A DNA stretch of 64,000 nucleotides from Desulfatiglans anilini DSM 4660 (lineage in GTDB: Bacteria > Desulfobacterota > DSM-4660 > Desulfatiglandales > Desulfatiglandaceae), in NCBI RefSeq assembly GCF_000422285.1, contig NZ_AULM01000001.1:186001-250000 (forward strand), given 5' to 3'. The notes below the pieces were generated by a model. That model was not told the origin of the DNA. It made no database searches and was given only the letters and a program-made list of their open reading frames with translations. Below are positions 34,673 to 43,266 of the stretch, in pieces. Within the stretch, counting starts at the first letter, position 1. Each line of letters opens with the position of its first letter. The position numbers and the translations under genes were made by a program.

Positions 34673-37600
34673 ATGATGAAGATCTCGATTCTCACGCTTG
34701 CCTGCTTTTTCTTTTCAGGCCTGGCCGGCCTGATCTACCAGGTGATCTGGGTGCGCCTGCTCGACAAGGTCATGGGGAGCGCCCCGTTTGCCGTGGCGAC
34801 CGTCTTGACCGTATTTATGGGCGGGTTGGCCCTCGGAAGCTACTGGGCCGGCCGGTTGATCGACCGCGGGATGGACAGGCGCCGGCTTCTGCTGCTCTAC
34901 GGGAAACTGGAGGGCCTGATCGGCCTTTACGGCCTCCTGATCCCCCTGCTTCTGGTAATGCTGAAGCCGCTGTACGCCGCGGCTTATCGGAATCTGTACG
35001 ATTCGTTCTGGCCCTACACCGCGATCGCCTTCCTCGGATGCGCCCTTATCCTGATCATCCCGACCGCGTTCATGGGGGCGACCCTGCCGATCCTTTGCCG
35101 GTTTTATGTCGAAGCGCTGGACCATCTTGGGAAACGGACCGGATCGCTTTACGGTCTGAATACGGTGGGGGCGGCGGCCGGCGCCTTCTTGACCGGGTTT
35201 TACTTGATCGAAGCCTTTGGTCTTTGGGGATCGGTCGGTGTCGCGGCCGGGTTGAACGGCCTGGTGGCCGTGGCCTGTTTTGCTGCCGGGCGCAGGAACG
35301 GCCCGTTGGAGGAAAAGCGAGGCCGGGCTGTCAAGCGGGCGGAGGCGCGGGTGAAGCCTCCGGCCGCCCTGGAGGGGGCCCCGGTCTGGCCGCTGTGGAT
35401 TTTCGGGGTGTCCGGATTTTGCGCGATGGCCTACGAGGTTTTCTGGACGCGGCTGCTAGGGTTGCTGCTTGGGCCGACACCGTATTCTTTCGCCCTGGTG
35501 GTCGGGACGTTCATCGTGGGACTGGCGGTCGGGGCGCTCGTCTTCGGCTGGGTTGCGGACCGCTCCGGCGGCGCCGGCTGGCTGTTGGGCACGCAGGCGG
35601 CTGCGGCCCTGTCGGCGTTGTTCGTCAGTCACCTGCTCGGAAATAGTCAGGTCTTCTTCGCGAAGCTGATTTATACCTTGAAGGACGATTTTGGTGCCAT
35701 GGTATGGTCCCAATCCCTGCTGCTTTTTGCCCTGATGCTGGGACCGACGATCTTGTGGGGTGCCGCCTTTCCGCTCGTGAACCGGCTGACGGCGAGGTCG
35801 GTGGAGACCATCGGAGGGAGCGTCGGCAAGGCCTATGCCTTCAATACTGTGGGTGCCATCCTCGGATCGCTCTGTGCCGGATTCGTCCTCTTGCCTTTTC
35901 TCGGCAAGGCTGCGGCTATCCGGTCGATTGGCGGGCTGCAGCTCGCTGTGGCGCTGGTTTCGTGGATCGTATGGTCGATCACTGACGGCAGAAGCAGCAG
36001 AAGGTTCGCTTTGGGGGCCGGATTGGCTGGGGCAGGGCTGAGCGTTTTCATATCGTGGCATGTCCCGTCCTGGGAGAGGCAGCTCCTTTCCTACGGGAGG
36101 TATCATAACTTCAGGGCGGTCGCCGCCGATCTGGAGCGGAGCGGCTGGCTCGATGCGCTGCTCCGCGGTGGCCAGGTGCTTGCGAGGCACGAAGAAGGGC
36201 GAGAGGTTGTGTTCTTCGAGGACGGCCCGGGAGGGTTTACGACGGTCGAGCGGATGGTGGACAGCCTCGGGGTCGAGCGGTTTACACTTCTGAACAGCGG
36301 CAAGCCCGATGCTTCTTCTCATGGAGACCGGTCGACGCAGACCTTGCTGGCCCATGTGCCTCTTCTTTTCCACCCGGGGGCCCGCACGGTGATGGTGCTC
36401 GGGCTTGCGAGCGGTATGACGGCGGGAGAGGTGCTGCACTATCCGGTTGAGAGGGTGGATGTGCTGGAGATCAATTCTGCTGTGATCGAGGCGGCCCGGT
36501 TTTTCGAGCCATGGAACAACGGCTGCCTGGATGATCCGCGGTGTCGGCTGATCATGCAAGATGGACGAAACCACCTCGCCTTGAGTGACGAGCGTTACGA
36601 CGTCATCATCTCTGAACCCTCCAACCCATGGATGGCTGGCCTCGCGAACCTTTACACCCGTGAATTCTTTTCTCTCGTCTCGGAATGTCTGCGGGACGAT
36701 GGGATTTTCGTGCAGTGGATTCACTCCTACGAAATGGATTGGGACACCTTCGCGATGGTCGGGCGGACCTTCGCTGCGGTTTTTCCGGAGGGGGTCTTGT
36801 TTACGACCTTGACTGGAGGCGGGGATTACCTGCTCGTGGGAGCGAAAGGGAGGGCCGTCCTGGACTTCGAGACGGCCGGGGGGAATCTTCGCTATGCCGC
36901 CCTTTCAAAGAATATGGTGCTTCCGGATGCGAGGGTGCTTTCTAATCTGGTTGTGGCGGAGAACCTCCAAACCCTGTTTGGCACGGGGCCGCTGCATACG
37001 GACAATCGTCCGCTGCTGGAATTCGCCGCCCCGAGGGTCCTGCATGTGAGCGACACAGGTATCGAGGAGCGGATTGCGGCAAGGGGCACCATTTCGAGCA
37101 GGACCCGCGCCGTGGTGGCGGGTCGAGACCCCGCACGGGCGGTGCTCGATCTGATCGAGTTCGGCGCATCGGTGGGAAACCCCCTTTTCGGAGTCGTCGA
37201 CCCCGGGGCGATGGCCGAATCCGACCGCGGGCGGTATACAGGGATCCTCGATGCCTATTGCGAGAGAGAGGCGGTCAGCGACTACAGCGAGCTTCCGGAG
37301 GGTTTGTTCAGGCAAAGGTGTGCTGAAACACAAGCCGCGTTGATCCGTGCGCATCTCCGGACCTATCCGGAGGATGCCGGGGCCTGGTACAGCCTCGGGC
37401 TGGCGCTTGGCGTGGCGGGTGATTCGAAGGGGGAGGTGGAGGCCTTCGAGGAGGCGGTGAGCCTGGATCCGTTGCACGCGAAGGCATGGAACAATCTCGG
37501 GATCGCGTATATGCGGAATGGTGTGATGGACGAGGCGGAAAACGCCTTTCTGAGGAGTGTGCGGGTCGCTCCGACGCATGCCAATGCCTATTTCAATCTG

Positions 37601-37720
37601 GCACAAGTACAACTCGAGAAGCAGGATTTCAAAGAAGCCGAACGGTACCTGGAAGAGGGTTTAAAGCAGGAAGAGCATCCAAGAGCCAGGGCGCTGCTGC
37701 AGGAGATTCGCGCACGCTGA
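34673..37720 (+). CDS. Fused membrane/spermidine-synthase-like/TPR protein
   Basis: 1015 residues in three parts. Residues 1 to about 470 hold roughly a dozen membrane helices with repeated signature GLIYQVIWVRLL and AYEVFWTRLLG, the latter beginning a second half-like repeat. Residues about 500-740 form a spermidine-synthase-like Rossmann methyltransferase fold: TVMVLGLASGMTAGEVLHY, DVLEINSAVIEAA, IMQDGRNHLALSDERYDVIISEPSNPWMAG. Residues about 890-1010 carry three TPR units. Such 'fused MFS/spermidine synthase' proteins are common in deltaproteobacteria but their substrate is unknown. The GGGTG-type decarboxy-SAM site is altered (GLASG), so true polyamine synthesis is doubtful. Translation start lies directly after a terminator. 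Confidence 0.82.
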   Translation: MMKISILTLACFFFSGLAGLIYQVIWVRLLDKVMGSAPFAVATVLTVFMGGLALGSYWAGRLIDRGMDRRRLLLLYGKLEGLIGLYGLLIPLLLVMLKPLYAAAYRNLYDSFWPYTAIAFLGCALILIIPTAFMGATLPILCRFYVEALDHLGKRTGSLYGLNTVGAAAGAFLTGFYLIEAFGLWGSVGVAAGLNGLVAVACFAAGRRNGPLEEKRGRAVKRAEARVKPPAALEGAPVWPLWIFGVSGFCAMAYEVFWTRLLGLLLGPTPYSFALVVGTFIVGLAVGALVFGWVADRSGGAGWLLGTQAAAALSALFVSHLLGNSQVFFAKLIYTLKDDFGAMVWSQSLLLFALMLGPTILWGAAFPLVNRLTARSVETIGGSVGKAYAFNTVGAILGSLCAGFVLLPFLGKAAAIRSIGGLQLAVALVSWIVWSITDGRSSRRFALGAGLAGAGLSVFISWHVPSWERQLLSYGRYHNFRAVAADLERSGWLDALLRGGQVLARHEEGREVVFFEDGPGGFTTVERMVDSLGVERFTLLNSGKPDASSHGDRSTQTLLAHVPLLFHPGARTVMVLGLASGMTAGEVLHYPVERVDVLEINSAVIEAARFFEPWNNGCLDDPRCRLIMQDGRNHLALSDERYDVIISEPSNPWMAGLANLYTREFFSLVSECLRDDGIFVQWIHSYEMDWDTFAMVGRTFAAVFPEGVLFTTLTGGGDYLLVGAKGRAVLDFETAGGNLRYAALSKNMVLPDARVLSNLVVAENLQTLFGTGPLHTDNRPLLEFAAPRVLHVSDTGIEERIAARGTISSRTRAVVAGRDPARAVLDLIEFGASVGNPLFGVVDPGAMAESDRGRYTGILDAYCEREAVSDYSELPEGLFRQRCAETQAALIRAHLRTYPEDAGAWYSLGLALGVAGDSKGEVEAFEEAVSLDPLHAKAWNNLGIAYMRNGVMDEAENAFLRSVRVAPTHANAYFNLAQVQLEKQDFKEAERYLEEGLKQEEHPRARALLQEIRAR

Positions 37721-37751
37721 CGGGAAGGCCTGTTGGGCTGCTTCGAATTGC

Positions 37752-37780
37752 TTGACAAGCATCGATGACATGCATAGCAT
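37752..37780 (+). promoter_or_regulatory. Predicted sigma70-type promoter of the serA operon
   Basis: TTGACA (37752-37757), a 17-bp spacer, and TAGCAT (37775-37780) lie 80 bp before ATG 37861. This is the best promoter in the gap following the preceding gene, and likely drives serA and downstream genes. Confidence 0.65.
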
Positions 37781-37860
37781 AAAAACTTTTCGTAAATGCG
37801 TTTGCAGCCTTTCCGGCGTTGCCGGGCCCATTTCAACCTCGTCAGAAGGAGATTTGAAAC

Positions 37861-39441
37861 ATGAAGGTTTTGATAAGTGATCCTATGTCGGAAATCGGCA
37901 TCAAGGTCCTGGAGGAGACGCCGGGCATCGATGTAGACGTCAATACAGGGCTTACGCCGGAGGAGTTGAAAGGGATCATCGGGCAGTATCATGGGCTGGC
38001 CATCCGGAGCGCGACGAAGGTCACGGCCGATATCATCGCCGCCGCCACGCAGCTGAAGGTCATCGGCCGCGCCGGCATTGGGTTGGACAATGTCGATATC
38101 CCCGCCGCCAGTCAACGGGGGATCGTGGTGATGAACACGCCCGAAGGAAACACCATTACGACGGCGGAGCATACGATCGCCATGATGATGGCCCTCACGC
38201 GCAACATTCCTCAGGCGACGGGCTCGCTGAGGGAAGGCAAGTGGGAAAAGAAAAAGCTCAAGGGCCGGGAAGTCTTCAATAAGACTCTGGGGCTTATCGG
38301 AGCGGGGCACATCGGGAGGATCGTGGCTGACCGGGCCAAAGGCCTGAAGATGAAAGTGATCGTCTACGATCCGTACATCAAACCCGAGAGCATTGAAAAG
38401 ATGGACCTGGAGCCGGTTTCGTTCGATGAATTGCTGCAGCGCTCCGACTATGTGACGATCCACACACCGAAGACCAACGAGACGGTGAACATGTTCAATG
38501 CGGACACGTTCGCGCGGATGAAAAAGGGCGCGATGTTGATCAACTGCGCCCGCGGCGGCATCGTGAACGAGGCGGATCTCTATGATGCGCTTGTGTCCGG
38601 GCAGCTCGGGGGCGCGGCCCTCGATGTCTTTGCGAGCGAACCCCCTGGGGCGAACAAACTGCTGGAACTCCCCACTTTTATCTGCACCCCGCATCTCGGG
38701 GCATCGACCACCGAGGCGCAGGATAATGTCGCCAAGGACGTGGCCGAGCAGATCGCCGCCTATCTTTTGCACGGTTCCGTGAAAAATGCGGTCAATGTGC
38801 CGAGCATCAGCAGTGAACTGATGAGCATCCTGCGCCCCTACGTCACGTTGGTCGAGCGGATGGGCGCCTTGCAGTCGCAGCTGGCCGAAAGTGCGGTCCT
38901 CGAGGTCAAGATCCATTATGCCGGAGCTGTCAGCCAGTACGACATGGCCCCCCTCACGACCGCGGTCCTGAAAGGTCTCCTCACGCCGATTCTGAAGGAT
39001 GACGTCAATTTCGTGAACGCGCCTTACATCGCGTCCGAGCGCGGAATCAAGGTCGTGGAATCGAAGAGCCAGACCTCCGAGGATTTCGCGAGCCTCGTCG
39101 CACTGACGGTCAAGACGCTCGAGGGGGAGAATATCGTATCCGGGACGATCTTCGGCAAAGACCGGCCCAGAATTCTCAGAATCAACAACTTTTACATGGA
39201 AGCGATACCGGAAGGACACATCCTGTTGATTCAGAATCAGGACAGCCCGGGGGTTATCGGGCAGATCGGGATGACGCTCGGAAAATTCGGGCTCAATATC
39301 AGCCGTATGCATGTCGGCGAGGAGAAAGAGAAAAAGCAGAATGTCATCATCCTGACGACCAGCACGATCGTCAATGATGACGTGCTGGAAGCTCTGAGGG
39401 GGCTTCCGAATGTGTTTGCGGTGAAGCGGATCGAATTGTAA
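37861..39441 (+). CDS. serA: D-3-phosphoglycerate dehydrogenase, long ACT-domain form
   Basis: 526 residues, the usual long type. Substrate/NAD domains: VIGRAGIGLDNVDIPAASQRGIVVMNTP, the Rossmann motif LGLIGAGHIGRIVADRAKG, the catalytic Arg in INCARGGIVNE, the Glu in DVFASEPP and His in ICTPHLGAST. The allosteric substrate-binding domain spans about 315-450, and the final 75 residues form an ACT domain (GHILLIQNQDSPGVIGQIGMTLGKFGLNISRMHVG) that in this class senses serine. It catalyses the first step of serine synthesis. AAGGAGA upstream and the promoter at 37752 support the start. Confidence 0.96.
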   Translation: MKVLISDPMSEIGIKVLEETPGIDVDVNTGLTPEELKGIIGQYHGLAIRSATKVTADIIAAATQLKVIGRAGIGLDNVDIPAASQRGIVVMNTPEGNTITTAEHTIAMMMALTRNIPQATGSLREGKWEKKKLKGREVFNKTLGLIGAGHIGRIVADRAKGLKMKVIVYDPYIKPESIEKMDLEPVSFDELLQRSDYVTIHTPKTNETVNMFNADTFARMKKGAMLINCARGGIVNEADLYDALVSGQLGGAALDVFASEPPGANKLLELPTFICTPHLGASTTEAQDNVAKDVAEQIAAYLLHGSVKNAVNVPSISSELMSILRPYVTLVERMGALQSQLAESAVLEVKIHYAGAVSQYDMAPLTTAVLKGLLTPILKDDVNFVNAPYIASERGIKVVESKSQTSEDFASLVALTVKTLEGENIVSGTIFGKDRPRILRINNFYMEAIPEGHILLIQNQDSPGVIGQIGMTLGKFGLNISRMHVGEEKEKKQNVIILTTSTIVNDDVLEALRGLPNVFAVKRIEL

Positions 39442-39464
39442 TTTTTCTACGTTTGGGGAAGGCG

Positions 39465-39884
39465 ATGGAAGAGGAAGAAAAGGGTTTTGTCATCAAGGAT
39501 CGCCGTGCCTTCGACCAGCAGGGCGAACTGAAGGAGAAGGCGCCGGCCGAAGAGCCGAAAAGGGAGATGGCTCACGGCCCCGGGGCGGAGGATGCCGGGA
39601 GGGATTCGGGAAAAGCCAAAAAGGCGGAGATCCCGCCGCTGCCTCCCGTCACATTCTCGACACTGATTCTGAGCCTGAGTTCATCGGCGCTCTTCAATCT
39701 GGGGGAAATCCCGGATCCTCAGTCCGGTGAAAAGAGCAAAGATCTGCAATTGGCGAAACACGGCATCGACACAATCGGCATGCTGAAGGAGAAGACCGCG
39801 GGCAACCTGACCAAAGAGGAGCAGAACCTTCTGGAAAGCATCCTGACGGATCTGCGCTGGCGGTACGTCAAGGCCGTGCAATAG
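39465..39884 (+). CDS. DUF1844 family protein
   Basis: 139 residues from ATG 39465 (GGGAAGG upstream; a TTG at 39453 is less likely). The first 60 residues are charged and low complexity. The conserved DUF1844 core follows: PPVTFSTLILSLSSSALFNLGEIPDP, then LAKHGIDTIGMLKEKTAGNLTKEEQNLLESILTDLRWRYV. The family is widespread in deltaproteobacteria and other phyla, with no known function. It begins 23 bp after serA and is likely in its operon. Confidence 0.85.
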   Translation: MEEEEKGFVIKDRRAFDQQGELKEKAPAEEPKREMAHGPGAEDAGRDSGKAKKAEIPPLPPVTFSTLILSLSSSALFNLGEIPDPQSGEKSKDLQLAKHGIDTIGMLKEKTAGNLTKEEQNLLESILTDLRWRYVKAVQ

Positions 39885-40032
39885 GGAGGATCGCGTCGGG
39901 GTGGATGGAGTCCCGATTCTCGTTGGATCCACTGCCGGGTGCGGGGTGTGAGTGGACAGGAGGCAGGCCGCTGCTTTGGGAGGCGACGAACGCGAAAGGG
40001 ATAAAACGCCCCATGAGTGCGGAGGCAACGGG

Positions 40033-40875
40033 GTGCATCTCTTTGCACCGGCCAAACTCAATTTGCGGTTGAAGGTGATCGGGCAACGGCCCGACGGGTA
40101 TCATGAGTTGGTTTCTATCATGGTGCCGGTCGGGCTTTTTGACGAATTGGATATCCGGTTGCAATCGGCGGAAGGGATTCGACTGGTCTGTAAAGGCAGG
40201 TTCGCCCTCTCGTCAGGGGAGGACAATCTGGTGTATCGGGCGGCGGTTGCTTTTCTGGATGCCGCCGGGCTCACTGCGGGGCTGGCGATCGAACTCATCA
40301 AACGCATCCCCGTGGCGGCGGGGCTTGGAGGGGGCAGCAGCGATGCGGCGGCGGTGCTCCTCGGGCTCAACCGATTGTTCCACCTTCCCTTCAGCCAGGG
40401 GCGCCTCCTGACGCTTGCAAGGTCGCTGGGTGCGGACGTCCCTTTTTTTATCGATCCAAAACCCTGTATCGCCAGAGGGATCGGCGATCTCATCGAGCCT
40501 TTGGATGCGTGGCCGCAGCTTTGGTATGTTCTGGTGAACCCGGGGATGGCGGTATCCACGGCCTGGGCCTTTCGCCGTCTGAAATTAGAGTTGACAACAG
40601 GGGAATATGCCTATATAGTAAAAACCTTGAAAAAAAGGCCTCTTGAGCTCTCTGAGCTCCTCGAAAACGACCTTGAAGCGGTCACCGCCGCCCATTATCC
40701 CGCCATCGGAAAATTGAAGGAGGCCCTCAGGGGGGCGGGGGCTTTGGGTGCGCTGATGTCTGGGAGCGGCCCTACGGTCTTCGGGGTGTTTGAATCCGAA
40801 AGACAGGCCTCTCTTGCTGCAGATCGACTACTTGACGAGGGTTGGCCGCACGTCTTTGTGGTGCGAGGCATGTAA
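40033..40875 (+). CDS. ispE: 4-diphosphocytidyl-2-C-methyl-D-erythritol kinase
   Basis: 280 residues from GTG 40033. GGAGG at 40021-40025, seven bases upstream, and the normal family N-terminus (VHLFAPAKLNLRLKVIGQRPDGYHEL) decide this start over the longer open frame from 39952. GHMP-kinase motifs: the substrate-binding PAKLNL, the ATP loop KRIPVAAGLGGGSSDAAAVL near residue 95, and the C-terminal GALMSGSGPTVFGVF. It phosphorylates CDP-methylerythritol in the non-mevalonate isoprenoid pathway. A tRNA-Gln gene follows 9 bp after the stop. Confidence 0.94.
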   Translation: MHLFAPAKLNLRLKVIGQRPDGYHELVSIMVPVGLFDELDIRLQSAEGIRLVCKGRFALSSGEDNLVYRAAVAFLDAAGLTAGLAIELIKRIPVAAGLGGGSSDAAAVLLGLNRLFHLPFSQGRLLTLARSLGADVPFFIDPKPCIARGIGDLIEPLDAWPQLWYVLVNPGMAVSTAWAFRRLKLELTTGEYAYIVKTLKKRPLELSELLENDLEAVTAAHYPAIGKLKEALRGAGALGALMSGSGPTVFGVFESERQASLAADRLLDEGWPHVFVVRGM

Positions 40876-40884
40876 ATCATCCGT

Positions 40885-40959
40885 TGGGGTGTCGTCAAGC
40901 GGTAAGACACGGGCCTTTGGAGCCCGCATTCGGAGGTTCGAATCCTCCCACCCCAGCCA
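40885..40959 (+). tRNA. tRNA-Gln (anticodon TTG)
   Basis: 75 nt including an encoded CCA. The acceptor arm TGGGGTG (40885-40891) pairs with CACCCCA (40949-40955), discriminator G, then CCA at 40957-40959. Anticodon stem CGGGC/GCCCG encloses CTTTGGA, giving anticodon TTG (reads CAA/CAG). T arm GGAGG-TTCGAAT-CCTCC is canonical. It lies between ispE and prs on the same strand with only 6-9 bp on each side, so it is probably processed from their transcript. Confidence 0.97.
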
Positions 40960-40965
40960 TTTTTT

Positions 40966-41916
40966 ATGATGTTTGGAAAAATAGATATGAAGCTTTTCGG
41001 CGGGACCTCCAACCCAACCTTGACCCTCGAAGTCTGCAACTACCTCGGTATCGAGCCCGGAAAGATTACCACCAGGACCTTCAGCGACGGCGAGACCCTT
41101 GTAGAGATCGGCGAAAATGTCAGGGGGCGGGATGTTTTCATCCTCCAATCAACCTGCACACCGGTCAACGACAATATTATGCAGCTTCTGATCATCATGG
41201 ATGCGCTCCGGCGCGCCTCCGCCGAAAGGATCACGGCTGTCATCCCTTATTACGGTTATGGGCGTCAGGACCGCAAAGTCAAACCCCGCGTTCCCATCAG
41301 CGCCAAACTGGTCGCCGACCTGATCACGACGGCCGGTGCCCACCGGGTTGTGTCCATGGATCTGCATGCCGGGCAGATCCAGGGATATTTCAATATTCCC
41401 GTCGACAACATCTTTGCCGCTCCCATCCTGCTCAAGTATATCCGGCGGCACTTTCATAACGACCTGGTCATCGTTTCACCCGACGCGGGCGGCGTCGAGC
41501 GTGCGCGGGCGTTTGCGACGAGGTTGAACGCCTCTCTGGCCATTATCGACAAGCGCCGGGAAGCGCCGAACGTGGCGCAGGCCATGAACATCATCGGCGA
41601 GGTGCGGGGTAAGACGGCCATTGTCCTCGATGACATGGTGGATACCGCCGGGACGCTCACGCAGGCCGCACAGGCCCTGCGCGACCGCGGTTCGGTGTCC
41701 ATCCATGCCTGCTGCACCCATCCGGTCCTTTCGGGGCCGGCCGTCGAGCGCATCGAGGCCTCGAGCATCGACAGCCTGGTTGTCACCAACACCATTCCCT
41801 TGAATGACAAGGCCAAGACCTCCAAACGCGTCGTCGTCCTTTCGGTGGCGGAGCTTTTGGGGGAGACCATCAAGCGAATCCACAATTCCCACTCAGTCAG
41901 CACGCTCTTTGTTTAG
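40966..41916 (+). CDS. prs: Ribose-phosphate pyrophosphokinase
   Basis: 316 residues, the normal length. ATG 40966 has no clear ribosome site because the tRNA ends 6 bp before; ATG 40987 ([12 protein letters not shown]) is an alternative that fits the family N-terminus. Motifs: [32 protein letters not shown] for ATP/ribose-5-phosphate binding, [15 protein letters not shown] with KR in IIDKRRE, and the PRPP loop [13 protein letters not shown]. It makes PRPP for nucleotide, His and Trp synthesis. Part of the conserved ispE/tRNA/prs/rplY/pth order. Confidence 0.96.
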   Translation: MMFGKIDMKLFGGTSNPTLTLEVCNYLGIEPGKITTRTFSDGETLVEIGENVRGRDVFILQSTCTPVNDNIMQLLIIMDALRRASAERITAVIPYYGYGRQDRKVKPRVPISAKLVADLITTAGAHRVVSMDLHAGQIQGYFNIPVDNIFAAPILLKYIRRHFHNDLVIVSPDAGGVERARAFATRLNASLAIIDKRREAPNVAQAMNIIGEVRGKTAIVLDDMVDTAGTLTQAAQALRDRGSVSIHACCTHPVLSGPAVERIEASSIDSLVVTNTIPLNDKAKTSKRVVVLSVAELLGETIKRIHNSHSVSTLFV

Positions 41917-41990
41917 GGCGGGGCAGAAGTCCGCCCAAAGGGGAAGACTGCAGGGGTTTGTGAAAAAATTAATTAGTACCGGAGGAAACC

Positions 41991-42635
41991 ATGTCAATGC
42001 CTACGCTCGCTGCCGCGCTGAGAGATGTCAAAGGAAAAGGGGCAGCCAGGAAACTCAGGAGACAGGACCATATCCCAGCCGTATTTTACGGACCTGTATC
42101 GAACCCGATGATGCTGCAAATAGACAGGCCCGCGTTGGAGCGGCTTCTGAGGGAGGCTGGCGGCGAGAATGTCATCCTGAGCCTCGAGATTACCGGTGCC
42201 GGGGGGACGTCCGACCGTCGCAGTGCGATGATCAAGGACCTGCAGATCGATCCGCTGAAGGGCGTCGTGCTGCACACCGATTTCTACGAGATATCGATGG
42301 ACAAGGAAATCAGCGTCAACATCCCGATCGAGCTCACAGGGGACCCGGTCGGAGTGGAGAGCGGCGGCGTTCTGCAGCATGTGCGCCGGGAACTGGCGAT
42401 CTCGTGCCTGCCCGGTGCGCTGGTGGAGAAGCTCGAACTCGACGTCTCCGGGCTGGGGGTTGGCGATGCCGTACATATCCGTGATATTCAGCTGCCTCAA
42501 GGGATCACGGCTCTGGATGATGAGCACCTGACCGTCGCGGTGGTCGCCGCGCCGACGGCGCCGGTCGGCGAGGTGGCCGAAGAGGAGCTCGAGGAGGCCG
42601 GAGGCGCTGAAGAAGCAACCGCTGAGGAATCCTGA
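41991..42635 (+). CDS. rplY: 50S ribosomal protein L25 (long CTC/TL5 form)
   Basis: 214 residues, with the extra C-terminal domain typical of the CTC/TL5 type. The N-terminal 5S-rRNA-binding part has VKGKGAARKLRRQDHIPAVFYGP. The second domain includes IPIELTGDPVGVESGGVLQHVRRELAISCLP and the family-typical GDAVHIRDIQLPQGITAL. The tail is acidic and Ala/Glu-rich. GGAGG lies before ATG 41991. It binds 5S rRNA in the large subunit. Confidence 0.95.
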   Translation: MSMPTLAAALRDVKGKGAARKLRRQDHIPAVFYGPVSNPMMLQIDRPALERLLREAGGENVILSLEITGAGGTSDRRSAMIKDLQIDPLKGVVLHTDFYEISMDKEISVNIPIELTGDPVGVESGGVLQHVRRELAISCLPGALVEKLELDVSGLGVGDAVHIRDIQLPQGITALDDEHLTVAVVAAPTAPVGEVAEEELEEAGGAEEATAEES

Positions 42636-42642
42636 AACCTTG

Positions 42643-43266
42643 ATGGAGAAAGGGGGTGAGTTCCGATCCGAGGAGGCGTACCTGATTGTTGGGATTGGAA
42701 ACCCCGGCGAGGCCTACCGGCAAACCCGGCACAACATGGGATTTCGGGTGCTGGAGAGCTGGCTCGAGGCGCTGGCTGGGCAATGGCTCGAGGGAGCATT
42801 CCATTCCAGGTATGCCCGGGCGGCTCTGAAAGGTGAAAGGTTCATTCTCCTTTGTCCCCAGACCTACATGAACCTGAGCGGGCGGGCCGTGAAGGCCGCC
42901 GCGGACTCGCTTCGAATCTCGACTGAAAAGATTCTGGTGATCCACGACGATATCGATCTCGACTTGGGGCGTGTGAAGGTTGTGAGAAACGGGGGACCGG
43001 GGGGGCACAAAGGTGTCCAATCCATCATTGCGTCTCTGGGTGTGAAGGATTTCACCAGGGTCAAGGTGGGGATCGGGCGGCCGCGTCATGGGGAAAGAGT
43101 GGAGGATTTTGTTCTCGGTCCCTTTTACGAGGATGAGCTTGTCACCGTGGATCAGGTCGTCCGCCTTGCCATTCGCGCCTGCGAGTGGTTTCTTTTGACG
43201 GGGGTTGAAGCGGCAATGAATTGGACCAATTGCCAAAATTTAGCAATTAAGGAGGAAAAAAGCTGA
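42643..43266 (+). CDS. pth: Peptidyl-tRNA hydrolase
   Basis: 207 residues from ATG 42643. Family motifs in order: [22 protein letters not shown] (catalytic His in RHNMG), [14 protein letters not shown], the Asp in [17 protein letters not shown] and [12 protein letters not shown], then [11 protein letters not shown] and VEDFVLGPF. It recycles tRNA from peptidyl-tRNA that drops off ribosomes. The stop TGA shares one base with the ATG of hppA, indicating coupled translation. Confidence 0.95.
   Translation: MEKGGEFRSEEAYLIVGIGNPGEAYRQTRHNMGFRVLESWLEALAGQWLEGAFHSRYARAALKGERFILLCPQTYMNLSGRAVKAAADSLRISTEKILVIHDDIDLDLGRVKVVRNGGPGGHKGVQSIIASLGVKDFTRVKVGIGRPRHGERVEDFVLGPFYEDELVTVDQVVRLAIRACEWFLLTGVEAAMNWTNCQNLAIKEEKS

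Noticed and set aside
39952-40032. Longer N-terminus for ispE
   Set aside because: The extra 27 codons are not family-like, and GGAGG seven bases before GTG 40033 marks the real start.
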